DNA of 37,575 nt from Gammaproteobacteria bacterium (GCA_003248125.1 QJXZ01000053.1:1-37575), one strand, 5' to 3'. Numbered from the stretch's first letter, positions 7,746-16,404 are shown. A program made the numbers and translations. Notes: a model not told the origin generated them from the letters alone.

Positions 7746-8695
7746 CGGCTCGAGATCGAGCGGCGGACCTACTCGAGTCCGGTGGCCAAGGGTTCGGCCG
7801 CGCCATCGACGTGTTTCTGATCGCTCTCATCTCGCTCAACGTCGTTGCCATCATCCTGGAGTCGGTTGCCGAAATCGGTAGTACCTATCGTGGCCAGTTC
7901 GATAGCTTCGAACTTTGGTCGGTCGCGATATTCTCGATCGAATACTTGGCGCGCCTGTGGGCGGCGCCGAGTCTGGACGACGCGCGTTTCAGGCACCCGG
8001 TGTGGGGCCGGCTGAGATATGCGGTGTCACCGGCCGCGATCGTCGACCTCGTTGCGATCTTGCCCTTCTACCTGAGTCTAATCGTCAGCGTGGATTTGCG
8101 GTTCCTCCGCGTAGTACGACTCGTGCGTATCTTCAAGCTGACGCGATACTCGGCTGCCATGAGCGTGATCCTCAGCGTACTCAAGGAGGAATTCAACGCG
8201 TTCGTGGGCGCGTTCTTCATCCTGTTCGTGCTGCTCATTCTCGCCGCGAGTGGCATTTACCTGATCGAGCACGAAGTGCAGCCGGACGCGTTCGGCAGCA
8301 TTCCAGCCGCAATGTGGTGGGCGCTGGTCACGCTCACCACCGTTGGCTACGGCGATGTCACACCGATCACACCCGGTGGACGGGTGTTCGGCGGTCTGAT
8401 CACGGTCATTGGCGTTGGCATGGTCGCACTGCCCGCGGGCATCCTCGCGTCCGGTTTTTCAGATCAGATTCGCAGGCGGCGCGAGGCATTCAACGCGGAG
8501 ATCGAGAGTGCGCTGGAAGACGGCGTGATTTCGGAGATCGAAGAAGAGGAACTCGCGGCGCTGCGCAAGCGCTTGCGAATTTCCGCAGCCGATGCCGATG
8601 AGGTGTACCGCGCAATCGCGCGTCGACGAGAGAAGATGCAATATTGCCCGCACTGTGGCGAGTCGCTGCTAGGAGTGAAGATCCAAGCCGACTGA
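7742..8695 (+). CDS. Voltage-gated-type potassium channel (ion transport protein)
   Basis: 317 residues, six membrane helices. S1 is at ~22-42, S2 ~56-74, S3 ~96-116. S4 (119-133) carries regularly spaced arginines (LRFLRVVRLVRIFKLTR). S5 follows at ~152-175, a pore helix with the selectivity filter TVGYGD at 200-205, and S6 ~217-240. The soluble tail has an acidic helix pair (EIESALEDGVISEIEEEEL) and a half zinc-ribbon CPHCG near the end, likely for assembly or sensing. It would conduct K+ across the inner membrane. Start taken at ATG 7742, which overlaps the TGA of the selenoprotein; an ATG 15 bases earlier is possible. Coupling to the selenoprotein is visible; a functional link is not. Confidence 0.9.
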   Translation: MTARDRAADLLESGGQGFGRAIDVFLIALISLNVVAIILESVAEIGSTYRGQFDSFELWSVAIFSIEYLARLWAAPSLDDARFRHPVWGRLRYAVSPAAIVDLVAILPFYLSLIVSVDLRFLRVVRLVRIFKLTRYSAAMSVILSVLKEEFNAFVGAFFILFVLLILAASGIYLIEHEVQPDAFGSIPAAMWWALVTLTTVGYGDVTPITPGGRVFGGLITVIGVGMVALPAGILASGFSDQIRRRREAFNAEIESALEDGVISEIEEEELAALRKRLRISAADADEVYRAIARRREKMQYCPHCGESLLGVKIQAD

Positions 8696-8797
8696 AGCAT
8701 TGCTGTTCGTGCGTGATGCCGCTGGACACACTGAATTCGTTTTGCGCTATGCACGTGGCTACGTGCTGACCGTCTATTGCGCGGCTAGCGTTGAACG

Positions 8798-9241
8798 TCA
8801 GCGACGGTACTGAACGAAAACCGACTTCGTCGCTACTTGATCGTATAGCCCGCGCGCTCGGTAGTTGAATTCCTGTGTCATCCAGTAGGTGCGTGCACAT
8901 CCATGTGCGTCCGCTTCACGATACACCGCGTCGATGAGCGCTCGACCGACGCCCTGTGCACGCACGTCGGGCGCGACGAACAGATCCTCGAGATAGCAAT
9001 AGTGGGCCTTCGTCCAGGTCGAGCGGTGAAACAAGATATGTGCGATGCCGATCGCACGATCGGCGTCGTCGACTGCGACTAGTGCGTGATGAAAGTCGGA
9101 TTCGCGGGCCATCAGCCGCTGCCAAGTGGCTTCGATTACGTCATCCGCAATGGTCGCCTTGTAGAACGCGATATAGCCGCGAAACAATGTCTCCCACACC
9201 TTGCGGTCCCTTTCTTCGAGCGGCCGGATGTGGGGTGTCAT
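8798..9241 (-). CDS. GNAT family N-acetyltransferase
   Basis: 147 residues, start at ATG 9241 preceded by an excellent AAGGAGG site; longer readings of this frame run through the neighbouring membrane hydrolase and are shadows. The N-terminus IRPLEERDRKVWETLFRGYIAFY, motif A (LEDLFVAPDVRAQGVGRAL, with the QGVGRA acetyl-CoA loop) and motif B (YWMTQEFNYRARGLYDQV) are those of the Gcn5-related family. It would transfer an acetyl group from acetyl-CoA to an amine of unknown identity. Last gene of the leftward cluster, 53 bases after the membrane hydrolase, so possibly with its own translation control. Confidence 0.87.
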   Translation of the reverse strand: MTPHIRPLEERDRKVWETLFRGYIAFYKATIADDVIEATWQRLMARESDFHHALVAVDDADRAIGIAHILFHRSTWTKAHYCYLEDLFVAPDVRAQGVGRALIDAVYREADAHGCARTYWMTQEFNYRARGLYDQVATKSVFVQYRR

Positions 9242-9294
9242 CGTTCCTCCTTCATGTTGCGTACGGCAGCGTGGATGCTGCCAAACTGGCAACG

Positions 9295-10332
9295 CTAGCC
9301 ACGACAAGCGCCGTACGCGCGATCGAGCAATCCGGCAAGCGTTTCGCCGCGGGCATCGATGGGGAATGGTGTCATGCCGGCCGTGAGTAGGTTGCCGGCC
9401 GTGTCGAATATGGCATCTATCGCGAAGATGCTCTGACTCGGGTCGTTGCTGATGCCGTAGCGCTGATCGACCAGCCGTACTCGAGTGCCTCCGGCAGTGG
9501 TGTCCAGATACGGCGCAGCCATGCCCATCGCGAACCACGCGAAGATGCGTCCCTCTCTGGTTGCGGCCAGCGAATCGAAGAGTGGGTCGTGTTGACGCGG
9601 CGCACTGCCCCACTCGATGGGACACGGTTCCCACATCGAGACGAAGCCGGCGTAATCGGCAGTCGCGGACTGCGCGACCACTCGGCGATAGTGGATCTGT
9701 AGCACGGTAGGATAGGCGTGCACCGTGGTGTCGCGAATGCCCTGTGCCGCAAGGTCCTCGCGTGCGTAGTCGGCTGCTGCGGTGTTCAACTGCCAGCCCC
9801 ATCCGATATAGGCGGTGGAGACGAAGAGTCCCGTCAGACTGGCCGCAGCCGCTCGCCAATGCCCGGCCCAGCGCCACGCAAGGGCGATGCCAAAGAACAG
9901 CATCAGCGTGTAGACAGGGTCGATGATGGGCATTGCGTTGATGGCGAAGCGTGTGTTCGCGAACGGCAAGATCAGTTGTGTGCCATAAGGCGTGAACGTA
10001 TCGAGTAGCGGGTGCGACCACAACGCCAACGTGATTGCGCCGATCCAAGCGCCAAGGCGCCTGCGGTCGGGTGGCGCGCCGCGAAGTTGCTCGCGGCGCT
10101 GCATCAGCCAGCCCCAAATCGGCCCTACTACCGGCGCGAATACCAGGGAATGTGTGATGCCACGGTGCGTAAGGAGCCGATCGAAGTCATCGGCACCGAT
10201 GCCGAGCAGAATGTCGAGATCCGGTGCGGCACCGGCCAGTGCACCCCACACGAGCGCGCGTCGGCCGAGGGTGCGATGAAAGCAGCCATGGGCAACGGCG
10301 GCGCCCAGCGCCGCTTGCGACAATGGATCCAT
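9295..10332 (-). CDS. YdjM/DUF457-type membrane-bound metal-dependent hydrolase
   Basis: 345 residues. The N-terminus MDPLSQAALGAAVA, the APDLDILLG segment (Asp38, Asp40) and HRGITHS (His56, His61) are the hallmark motifs of the YdjM/DUF457 family of inner-membrane, probably metal-binding hydrolases; E. coli YdjM is LexA-controlled. Several hydrophobic helices follow in the first ~180 residues, including HPLLDTFTPYGTQLILPF. The remaining ~160 residues form an extra soluble domain. Substrate unknown. The start codon lies 3 bases after the stop of the upstream esterase, so the genes are co-transcribed. Confidence 0.82.
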   Translation of the reverse strand: MDPLSQAALGAAVAHGCFHRTLGRRALVWGALAGAAPDLDILLGIGADDFDRLLTHRGITHSLVFAPVVGPIWGWLMQRREQLRGAPPDRRRLGAWIGAITLALWSHPLLDTFTPYGTQLILPFANTRFAINAMPIIDPVYTLMLFFGIALAWRWAGHWRAAAASLTGLFVSTAYIGWGWQLNTAAADYAREDLAAQGIRDTTVHAYPTVLQIHYRRVVAQSATADYAGFVSMWEPCPIEWGSAPRQHDPLFDSLAATREGRIFAWFAMGMAAPYLDTTAGGTRVRLVDQRYGISNDPSQSIFAIDAIFDTAGNLLTAGMTPFPIDARGETLAGLLDRAYGACRG

Positions 10333-10335
10333 TGC

Positions 10336-11160
10336 TCAGCCGGGAACGGCGACCGGCCGTGGATTCGCGACCTTACGATCGACGAACAGCGCGATGATGT
10401 CGGTAACCTGGCGGCCGAGGTCGGGTACGGCATCGAATGCGTGCGGTGCACCATCGTAGACGTGCAGCTCAACCGGTGCGCTGGCTTCTGCGAGTGCACG
10501 GTACATCTCGAAGCTAGCCGCGACCGGCACGATGTCGTCGGCGTTGCCGTGCACCAACAGCGTCGGTGGAAAGGCGCGATGTACGTAGGTGATCGGGCTC
10601 GCCGCATCCTCGGCTTCGCGCGTTGCCTTCGGCCCCAGCAGGGCAGCTATCACGTCGTCCGGATTACCGATTCGCAGTAAGGTCGGCGGGTAGATTGCGA
10701 CCACGGCTGCGCACTCCGTGCCGACACTCTCGTTGCCGCCCTTGCCTTCGAACACTTGCACGTTCGGTGTGGCGCCCATCATCAGCGACAGGTGTGCGCC
10801 CGCCGAGTTGCCGGACACGCAGATTTTGGCCGGGTCGATGCCGAGTCGTTCACTGTTGGCTCGCAGGTAGCGCAGCGCGGCCTTCACGTCGTGGATCTGC
10901 GCCGGCCACTTGGCCTCACCGGAAAGCCGATACTCACACGTCAGGCATACGAAACCATAGCGCGCGAGCTGAATACCGTAGCCGCGCAGCTGGGAACGAT
11001 CCCCCTGGAACCAACCGCCACCGTGGACGAGCAGAATTGCCGTGCGGTCGGCGCGCTCGTCTGGCGGCAGGAAGATGTCGCACTCGAGATCGCGATCGCC
11101 GCCCGTGCCGAACACGACGCCATCTTCGATCGTCACTCGCCCTGGTAGTTTGCTCAGCAT
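10336..11160 (-). CDS. Alpha/beta hydrolase, carboxylesterase/BD-FAE type
   Basis: 274 residues, cytosolic by the lack of a signal. The oxyanion-hole block HGGGWFQGDRSQ (from ~46) and nucleophile Ser119 in GNSAGAHLS place it among HSL/BD-FAE-like esterases; the Asp is likely in VHGNADDIVP and the His in DGAPHAFDAVP. Such enzymes cleave short acyl esters of small alcohols or sugars. The ATG is 1 base after the stop of the next upstream hydrolase and the gene is followed after 3 bases by the membrane hydrolase, giving a tight operon. Confidence 0.87.
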   Translation of the reverse strand: MLSKLPGRVTIEDGVVFGTGGDRDLECDIFLPPDERADRTAILLVHGGGWFQGDRSQLRGYGIQLARYGFVCLTCEYRLSGEAKWPAQIHDVKAALRYLRANSERLGIDPAKICVSGNSAGAHLSLMMGATPNVQVFEGKGGNESVGTECAAVVAIYPPTLLRIGNPDDVIAALLGPKATREAEDAASPITYVHRAFPPTLLVHGNADDIVPVAASFEMYRALAEASAPVELHVYDGAPHAFDAVPDLGRQVTDIIALFVDRKVANPRPVAVPG

Positions 11161-11161
11161 G

Positions 11162-11989
11162 TCAGTGGCTTCCTCGATTGCAGGTTAGGTGTTGTGTCAC
11201 GGCAGCGCGCCATTCGTCTGCGCTTTCGTACTGTGGACAGTGTGCGGCATGTGGAATCGTCACGAGCCGCGCTCCGCGAATGCTCGACGCCATGCGCGAT
11301 GACGGCTCGATGAGCAGTGTGTCCGTTGCGCCGACGAGAATTGTCGTCGGCAGCTCGAGCGCCGCAAGTGCATCGAGTAAGGGCGGGCAATCGCCAAGTG
11401 CGTTGCCGAGGTCGATGAATGCGTGCGGGTCCATCTGCTCTAGCTTCTCTTCGATGCGACGCCAATGCTCCTCAGCACCAATGTAGTCGATGCCGCGTTG
11501 TGCACCGTCGCTCACTGGCATCGACTTCATCCATTCGATGCGAGCAACGAGGCCATCCTTCAGCACGGCGTCGTTCATCAATTTGCGCGCTGCGGGCGGT
11601 AGTATTGTCAGTGGCTCTGCGGCGGTATCCATGAGAACCAACGAGGCGAGGCGGTCGGCATGGGCAAGCGCGAATCGGATCGCGACCATGCCGCCCATGG
11701 AGTGGCCGAGCAGGTGACACCGCTCGACGTCGATCGCATCGAGGAAACCGAGCAGGTCATCCTTAAGCCTGTCGAGCGTGTACGGACCACGATTGCTCGA
11801 TTCACCATGGCCGCGATGATCCGGCGCGATCACGCGCCGGTCGGACGCAAACCAAGGTAACTGGTCTCGAAAGTCGAGCTTCGAACCGGTGAAACCGTGG
11901 ACCAGCACGAGCGGCAACTCGCCGCCGCTGCCGATCTCGAGATAGGCGGTCTCGATGTCGCCATTGGCAATGGTTCGCGAGCGCATCAT
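11162..11989 (-). CDS. Alpha/beta fold hydrolase
   Basis: 275 residues of the classic lipase/esterase/C-C hydrolase type: HGFTGSKLDF (oxyanion hole), APDHRGHGESS, and the nucleophile elbow GHSMGG with Ser97. Acid and base are probably the Asp of VGATDTLLIEPS and the His of IPHAAHCP. The cap domain lies at ~125-195. It overlaps the start of its upstream neighbour's stop by 4 bases (ATGA, 11986-11989), so translation is coupled to the metallo-hydrolase. Substrate class cannot be told. A second ATG lies one codon further in. Confidence 0.87.
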   Translation of the reverse strand: MMRSRTIANGDIETAYLEIGSGGELPLVLVHGFTGSKLDFRDQLPWFASDRRVIAPDHRGHGESSNRGPYTLDRLKDDLLGFLDAIDVERCHLLGHSMGGMVAIRFALAHADRLASLVLMDTAAEPLTILPPAARKLMNDAVLKDGLVARIEWMKSMPVSDGAQRGIDYIGAEEHWRRIEEKLEQMDPHAFIDLGNALGDCPPLLDALAALELPTTILVGATDTLLIEPSSRMASSIRGARLVTIPHAAHCPQYESADEWRAAVTQHLTCNRGSH

Positions 11990-13299
11990 CGCTTGTGAGG
12001 ATCCTCGATGCCTGCCTTCGCGAGCGACTCGCCCGATGCGTAGCCGAAGATGCCCTTCGCCATGAGCGATGTTTCACTGTCGCGACGCTTTTGGTAGATC
12101 TCGGCGCGGGCGGCGTGCACCTCTGCGTCGTCTGGTGCTGCACTCACGGCAAACTCGATCAAGTGGCATGCGAGCCGCAGATCGCCCCCCGCCGTCATGA
12201 TTTCCAGCGCGCGTCCAGTCAGCGCGCGCGCGCCGCCCGCGAGCTTCGCGAGCTCGGCACCGAGTACCTGGTCTTGTGCGGGTTTCAGATGCGCCGGGTT
12301 GCCATCGTACCAGCCACCGTACATGCGCCAGACATTGCGGACGACGAACTCGGGCTCGTCGTAGAGAGGCTTCAAGTATGGGCGTTCGAGAATTTCCGGT
12401 GCGACCTTTACAGAATGGATGATGTCGTTGAGCTTCGCCCCTTCGTTCATGTACGCAAGTGTTGCGCCGACCAGGTGCTCCAATGTCTCCGCGACCTCTA
12501 TCAGCACGCGACGAATGCGCTCGGCACCCGCGATCGGTAGCCCGTGTGCGGGCAAGAACAGCTCGGCGCCTTGCGCAGCCATTGTGCGCATCGCTGCCGC
12601 CCACTCGACCGGATAGCGCTGCACTTTCTGTGGATTGCCCGCGTTGGGAAAATTCCAGATGAAGAAATCGCCAGCGCAGATGGCCTTGTGCGACGGGATC
12701 CACGCCCAAGTGTGATCGTCGGTTTCACCTTTGGCGTGGTGCAGGTCGAAGTCGAGGCCCCCAACCGACAGCGTGAGTGAGTCGCGGTAGGCGATGTCGG
12801 GCTTGGCGCTCGCTGCCGGCAGGAACTTCCCTTCTTCGCCACCGATCGCGTAGCCACGGCGACCAAAGCCGCGGAACTGGCGCGCATTGATCGTGAGGTT
12901 GTAGCCGTTGGTGAGATCGTAGCGATCGAAACGGCGCGCGACGTTTTCATGACCCGCCACGTGCGGGCGTGGCGTCTTGGCCGCCGCAGCGTCGGCCAGG
13001 AACGCACCGCAACCGCCGACGTGATCGATGTGGCCGTGCGTGTAGACGAGCGTGTTGAAGCGTTCCTTGGACCAGCCACGAATGGCCTCGACGACTCTCG
13101 TACCACCCGCGGCGCCGCTCGTGTCGAACACCACTAGCCCATCGTTGGTCTTGAACACGATCGAATGCGAAAAGGCTTCGACCATTGCCACGTCGTCGGC
13201 CAGCGCCGACAGCTCGTGGTTGATGCGATTGAGTGGCCCGACGCCTTCCGAAGAGCCGCCGTCTATGACTCGGGTCGACAGTGCGATGAGATCAGCCAT
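11986..13299 (-). CDS. MBL-fold hydrolase, alkylsulfatase (BDS1/SdsA)-like, without the C-terminal SCP2 domain
   Basis: 437 residues. The metallo-beta-lactamase core shows THGHIDHVGG (His88, His90, Asp92, His93), HVAGHENVARRFDRY and HAKGETDDHTWAWIP, in the order seen in class III alkyl sulfatases. It also has the following alkylsulfatase dimerisation region (helical, ending YQKRRDSETSLMAKGIFGYAS). The SCP2-like alkyl-chain domain that completes ~650-residue SdsA/BDS1 enzymes is absent, and no signal peptide is seen, so it may act on a different or cytosolic ester. Starts 8 bases inside the end of the alcohol dehydrogenase gene. Sulfatase activity is a family-based guess. Confidence 0.82.
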   Translation of the reverse strand: MADLIALSTRVIDGGSSEGVGPLNRINHELSALADDVAMVEAFSHSIVFKTNDGLVVFDTSGAAGGTRVVEAIRGWSKERFNTLVYTHGHIDHVGGCGAFLADAAAAKTPRPHVAGHENVARRFDRYDLTNGYNLTINARQFRGFGRRGYAIGGEEGKFLPAASAKPDIAYRDSLTLSVGGLDFDLHHAKGETDDHTWAWIPSHKAICAGDFFIWNFPNAGNPQKVQRYPVEWAAAMRTMAAQGAELFLPAHGLPIAGAERIRRVLIEVAETLEHLVGATLAYMNEGAKLNDIIHSVKVAPEILERPYLKPLYDEPEFVVRNVWRMYGGWYDGNPAHLKPAQDQVLGAELAKLAGGARALTGRALEIMTAGGDLRLACHLIEFAVSAAPDDAEVHAARAEIYQKRRDSETSLMAKGIFGYASGESLAKAGIEDPHKR

Positions 13300-14392
13300 G
13301 GTCGAACTCGAGAATGGCGCGGCCGGCGATCTTGCCGGACTCGAGGGCCGCAGTTGCTTCGTTGATTTGATCGATGGAATAGCGTTTGGTCACCAGCGCA
13401 TCGAGGTCGAGGTCGCCTTCTCTGTGCCAGTCGAGAAACTTCGGGAAATCCCGATCGGGCACGCAGGAGCCGCCGATCGAGCCGATGAATCGTTTCTCGT
13501 TGATCAGGACGTCGATGGCGGACAGCTCGACGGGTGTGGTGGGGACGCCGACCAGGACCGCGCACCCGCCATGGTGCACGCCGAAAAAGCCGGGCCGGCA
13601 GGCCGGCACGATCTGCTCCATCGTTTTCTTGATGCCGATGCAATCGAACGCGAAGTCGACGCCCGCGACCGGTGTCTTCATGATCGTGAATTCGCGTGGA
13701 TGCGGCGTAAGCTCGTGGATCGCGGCGATCGGATCGACCTGGGCCGCATTGATCTTGTGGGTGGCGCCGAATCGCTCGGCGAAATCGAGCTTGGCGTCGT
13801 CCAGATCGACGGCAATGATGGGGTTGGCGCCTGCCATTCGTGCACCGACGATCGCCGATAGCCCGACGCCGCCGACGCCGAACACCGCCACACTGTTGCC
13901 GCGCTTCACACCAGCCGTGTTGATGACGGCACCGGCGCCGGTCATGACCGCGCAGCCGATGATCGCGGTCACATCGGTGGGGATGTCGGGATTTACCTTC
14001 ACTACGTATTGTTCGTCGGCGAGCGTCCGATCGGCCCACGTGAATACGTTCTCGGATTGGGCAGTCCCATGCGAGGTTTCCAATGTCGCACGCACCGGTA
14101 ATGCCTTGGCGCGCACTGCGTTTCTCGGCACCCACGTGACGAGTACCGTGTCACCCTCGTGGACGTGATTCACCGCCTTGCCGGCCTTTTCGACGATACC
14201 GGTCGACTCGTGCCCGAGTATCACGGGCGAATTGCGCGGCCGGTGCATCTGGTGGAGCTGTGAATGACAGATGCCGGACGCGAACTGACGCACGATGACT
14301 TGTGTCGGGCCCGGGTCGGGCAGGTCGATTTCCTCGATGGCGAGGGTTGCGGTTTCCCGCGGCAGCACCACCACGCGGGCAGGATTGGCCAT
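13292..14392 (-). CDS. Zinc-dependent alcohol dehydrogenase (MDR) lacking the structural-zinc cysteines
   Basis: 366 residues. Catalytic zinc ligands are visible as Cys42 (GICHS), His61 (GHES) and Cys147 (IIGCAVMTGAGA), and the cofactor fold as VAVFGVGGVGLSAIVGA followed by Asp in IIAVDLDDAK, which favours NAD(H). The overall pattern is that of class III-like or NDMA-dependent alcohol dehydrogenases. However, the loop that normally holds four cysteines for structural zinc (here ~88-106) contains none. Start at ATG 14392 with AAGGGG about 9 bases upstream; a longer frame to 14698 is not supported. First gene of the leftward hydrolase cluster, so it could oxidise alcohols released by the neighbouring hydrolases. 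Substrate unknown. Confidence 0.88.
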   Translation of the reverse strand: MANPARVVVLPRETATLAIEEIDLPDPGPTQVIVRQFASGICHSQLHQMHRPRNSPVILGHESTGIVEKAGKAVNHVHEGDTVLVTWVPRNAVRAKALPVRATLETSHGTAQSENVFTWADRTLADEQYVVKVNPDIPTDVTAIIGCAVMTGAGAVINTAGVKRGNSVAVFGVGGVGLSAIVGARMAGANPIIAVDLDDAKLDFAERFGATHKINAAQVDPIAAIHELTPHPREFTIMKTPVAGVDFAFDCIGIKKTMEQIVPACRPGFFGVHHGGCAVLVGVPTTPVELSAIDVLINEKRFIGSIGGSCVPDRDFPKFLDWHREGDLDLDALVTKRYSIDQINEATAALESGKIAGRAILEFDHG

Positions 14393-14515
14393 ACGTCGTT
14401 CCCCTTCAAGGCATGAGCTGTCGGAGTTTGGCGCGCCGGCGCGACGGGTGCAATTCGTCACACTCTGCCCGTGTTCTGGTGGCCGGCGGGACACCCTTTG
14501 TTCACAATGGTCGCC

Positions 14516-15211
14516 ATGGAGGACAGGTATCGCCTCGTATTCCGCGGTGAGACGCTGGATGGTCAGCACACCGCTGTGGTGAAGAAGCGACTTCGGGCGG
14601 CGCTCGGGCTCGACGATGCCCGCCTGATCGCGCTGTTCGCGGGTGAGCCGGTGGTGGTCAAACGCGATGCCGACACTAAAACCGCGGCGCGCTACCAAGC
14701 CGTGTTCAAGAAGGCCGGCGCGCGACTGCGCGTGGTACCCATTGCAGGCGCGGCTCGGTCGACGCCATCACCGGCGGCCGGCGAAGACGCGACAACGCTG
14801 TCCTTGCGCCCTCCAGGCGGTGACCTGATCGACGCTGCGGAACGTCCGACACCGCACAGCGTGCAGGTCGAAATCGGGCATCTGAGTCTCGCCGCACCGG
14901 GTGCGACGCTCGGCAGCGAGCGACCGGTCGAGCAGGGTGCCACCCCCGACACGTCGCAGTTCACATTGGCGGCGCCGGGCAGCGATCTGGGCGATACCAC
15001 GAGATCGGCCTCGACCCTCGAAGTGACCATCGATCCCGAATGGGAACTCGCCGATCCCGGAGTGATTTTGGGCGTCGCGCGATCGATGACCCCCGTGGTC
15101 GATCTCGACGACATCGACTTCGACGTCGCGCCGGTCGGGGTCGATCTCGGTCAGCTGAAGCGTCCGCCACCCCCGCGGGCCCCAGACACGTCGCATCTGA
15201 AGCTCACTTAG
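14516..15211 (+). CDS. Unrecognised protein with small N-terminal domain and five ~27-residue repeats
   Basis: 231 residues from ATG 14516; an ATG three codons earlier (14507) is equally possible. Residues ~4-76 form a compact alpha/beta domain (YRLVFRGETLDG, VKKRLRAALGLDDARLIALF, AGEPVVVKRDADTKTAARY, FKKAGARLRVVPI). I associate it loosely with a small domain found at the start of some gammaproteobacterial membrane or regulatory proteins, but cannot name it. The rest is proline- and acid-rich, likely disordered, and built on a repeated block of the form L-A-x-P-G-x-x-L-G starting at residues 97, 125, 151, 178 and 204. No signal peptide or membrane helix. Divergent from the alcohol dehydrogenase and convergent with the GST. 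Function unknown. Confidence 0.75.
   Translation: MEDRYRLVFRGETLDGQHTAVVKKRLRAALGLDDARLIALFAGEPVVVKRDADTKTAARYQAVFKKAGARLRVVPIAGAARSTPSPAAGEDATTLSLRPPGGDLIDAAERPTPHSVQVEIGHLSLAAPGATLGSERPVEQGATPDTSQFTLAAPGSDLGDTTRSASTLEVTIDPEWELADPGVILGVARSMTPVVDLDDIDFDVAPVGVDLGQLKRPPPPRAPDTSHLKLT
14804..15151 (+). repeat. Five degenerate LAxPGxxLG repeats inside the unrecognised protein
   Basis: The blocks LRPPGGDLI, LAAPGATLG, LAAPGSDLG, LADPGVILG and VAPVGVDLG start at residues 97, 125, 151, 178 and 204, so the spacing is 28, 26, 27 and 26. The linkers differ, which argues for an old, selected repeat rather than recent tandem duplication. Confidence 0.6.
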
Positions 15212-15236
15212 CGCCCACGGCGCGACGTTGCGCGAG

Positions 15237-15830
15237 CTAGATCTGCGCGGCGGTAAACGCCGGACGCGCCTCGAGGCGGGTGAGGTAATCATTCAAGCGC
15301 GGGAAGCCGGAGTCGAGCACGCCGAGCGCGCGGGCGGCAAGCAGTGTGAATGCAGTCATGATGTCGGCCGCCGAGAAGCCGTAGTCGAGTAGGTAGGATC
15401 GCTCGCCGAGCTGCGATTCGAGAAACTTAAGACCCGCGCGCGTGCGCGCACGCGCATCGGCCATCACCTCGGGGAAGCGATCTGCATTGCGCCGGTAGAG
15501 CGTGTGCCAAATGAGAATCCCGAGCGGTGAATACAGGGTGCTCTCGGCATAGTGCATCCACTGCAAGAACGTGCCCCGCTCCCGATGTCCAATGGGCGGC
15601 GCGAGTTTGCCGCCGCCGTGCCGTTCGAGGATGTATTCCATGATGGCGCCGGATTCGCAGATCACGAGCCCCTCGTCCTCGAGCACCGGTAGCTTGCCGA
15701 GCGGTGTTGCTTGACCGTACATGCCGTTCGGATCGAACGGGACGATTTCGAGTGTGTGCGGCACGTCGAGTTCGATCAGTAGCCAACGTACGCGCACCGA
15801 GCGCGTGCGCGGGGCGAAATAGAGTTTCAT
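15237..15830 (-). CDS. Glutathione S-transferase family protein
   Basis: 197 residues. The N-terminal thioredoxin fold is clear (MKLYFAPRTRSVRVRWLLIE, then PLGKLPVLEDEGLVICESGAI with the cis-Pro and the ESGAI glutathione-binding turn). The helical C-terminal domain holds FSAADIMTAFTLLAARAL, the N-capping-box region. Catalytic residue probably Ser11 or Arg in the first loop. The ATG at 15830 overlaps the stop of the IPP isomerase gene by 4 bases, so it is the last gene of the mevalonate operon; the frame extends to 15884 only within that gene. A role in isoprenoid metabolism or electrophile detoxification is possible but not shown. Confidence 0.87.
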   Translation of the reverse strand: MKLYFAPRTRSVRVRWLLIELDVPHTLEIVPFDPNGMYGQATPLGKLPVLEDEGLVICESGAIMEYILERHGGGKLAPPIGHRERGTFLQWMHYAESTLYSPLGILIWHTLYRRNADRFPEVMADARARTRAGLKFLESQLGERSYLLDYGFSAADIMTAFTLLAARALGVLDSGFPRLNDYLTRLEARPAFTAAQI

Positions 15831-16399
15831 GCGGCGAGTAGCTGTGCGAGCGCGGCCTGATGTGTGGATCGCAAGGCCTGCCACTCGCTATGAAACCACG
15901 GCGTGTAACTTTGGGGGGCGTCAGCCATTGCGCGGTCCAAAGCTACGGGCGCAATCCAACGCCAGTCGGCAATCTCGGTGACATTGATCACGGGTGTCGA
16001 ACTCGTTCGACCCGCATACACGTGGCACAGCTCGTGTTCGGTGCCTAGGCCTCGGTATTCGGCGCGGTACTCGAACTTGTAGATGAACTCGAGCGGCAGC
16101 TCGAGCCCCAACTCCTGGCGCACCCGGCGGGCGACGGCGACCGCCATGGGTTCGCCGGCGCGAGGATGGCTGCAGCAGCTGTTCGACCAAAATGCCGGCC
16201 AAAGACGTTTGTCGGCGTGGCGCTTTTGTATGAGCAGCTCGCCCGTATCGTTGAATACGAACGTCGAAAATGCCCTATGCAGTCGCCCGGGGCCATCGTG
16301 GCATGCGCTCTTGGCCAGCTCGCCGATCGGTCGATCATCGCTGTCGACCAAGATGAGCGTTTCGTCCTCCGACGAAACGACCCGGTGTTGGGTGTTCAT
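15827..16399 (-). CDS. idi: Isopentenyl-diphosphate delta-isomerase, type 1
   Basis: 190 residues with the Nudix-like type 1 Idi fold. It shows LLIQKRHADKRLWPAFWSNS, then CCSHP with the catalytic Cys (75/76), AVARRVRQELGLEL, the catalytic Glu in TEHELCHVYAG, and the end block ADWRWI. It interconverts IPP and DMAPP, the last step before prenyl-chain assembly. Start ATG 16399 is 5 bases after the stop of the HMG-CoA reductase/mevalonate kinase gene and its own ribosome site is weak, which points to coupling. Overlaps the GST by 4 bases. Confidence 0.92.
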   Translation of the reverse strand: MNTQHRVVSSEDETLILVDSDDRPIGELAKSACHDGPGRLHRAFSTFVFNDTGELLIQKRHADKRLWPAFWSNSCCSHPRAGEPMAVAVARRVRQELGLELPLEFIYKFEYRAEYRGLGTEHELCHVYAGRTSSTPVINVTEIADWRWIAPVALDRAMADAPQSYTPWFHSEWQALRSTHQAALAQLLAA

Positions 16400-16404
16400 G
16401 CGCG

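Noticed and set aside
9265-9282. Hairpin GGCAGC/GCTGCC between the DUF457 gene and the acetyltransferase gene
   Set aside because: Only 6 bp with no T-run on either strand and competing pairings; not enough for a terminator call.
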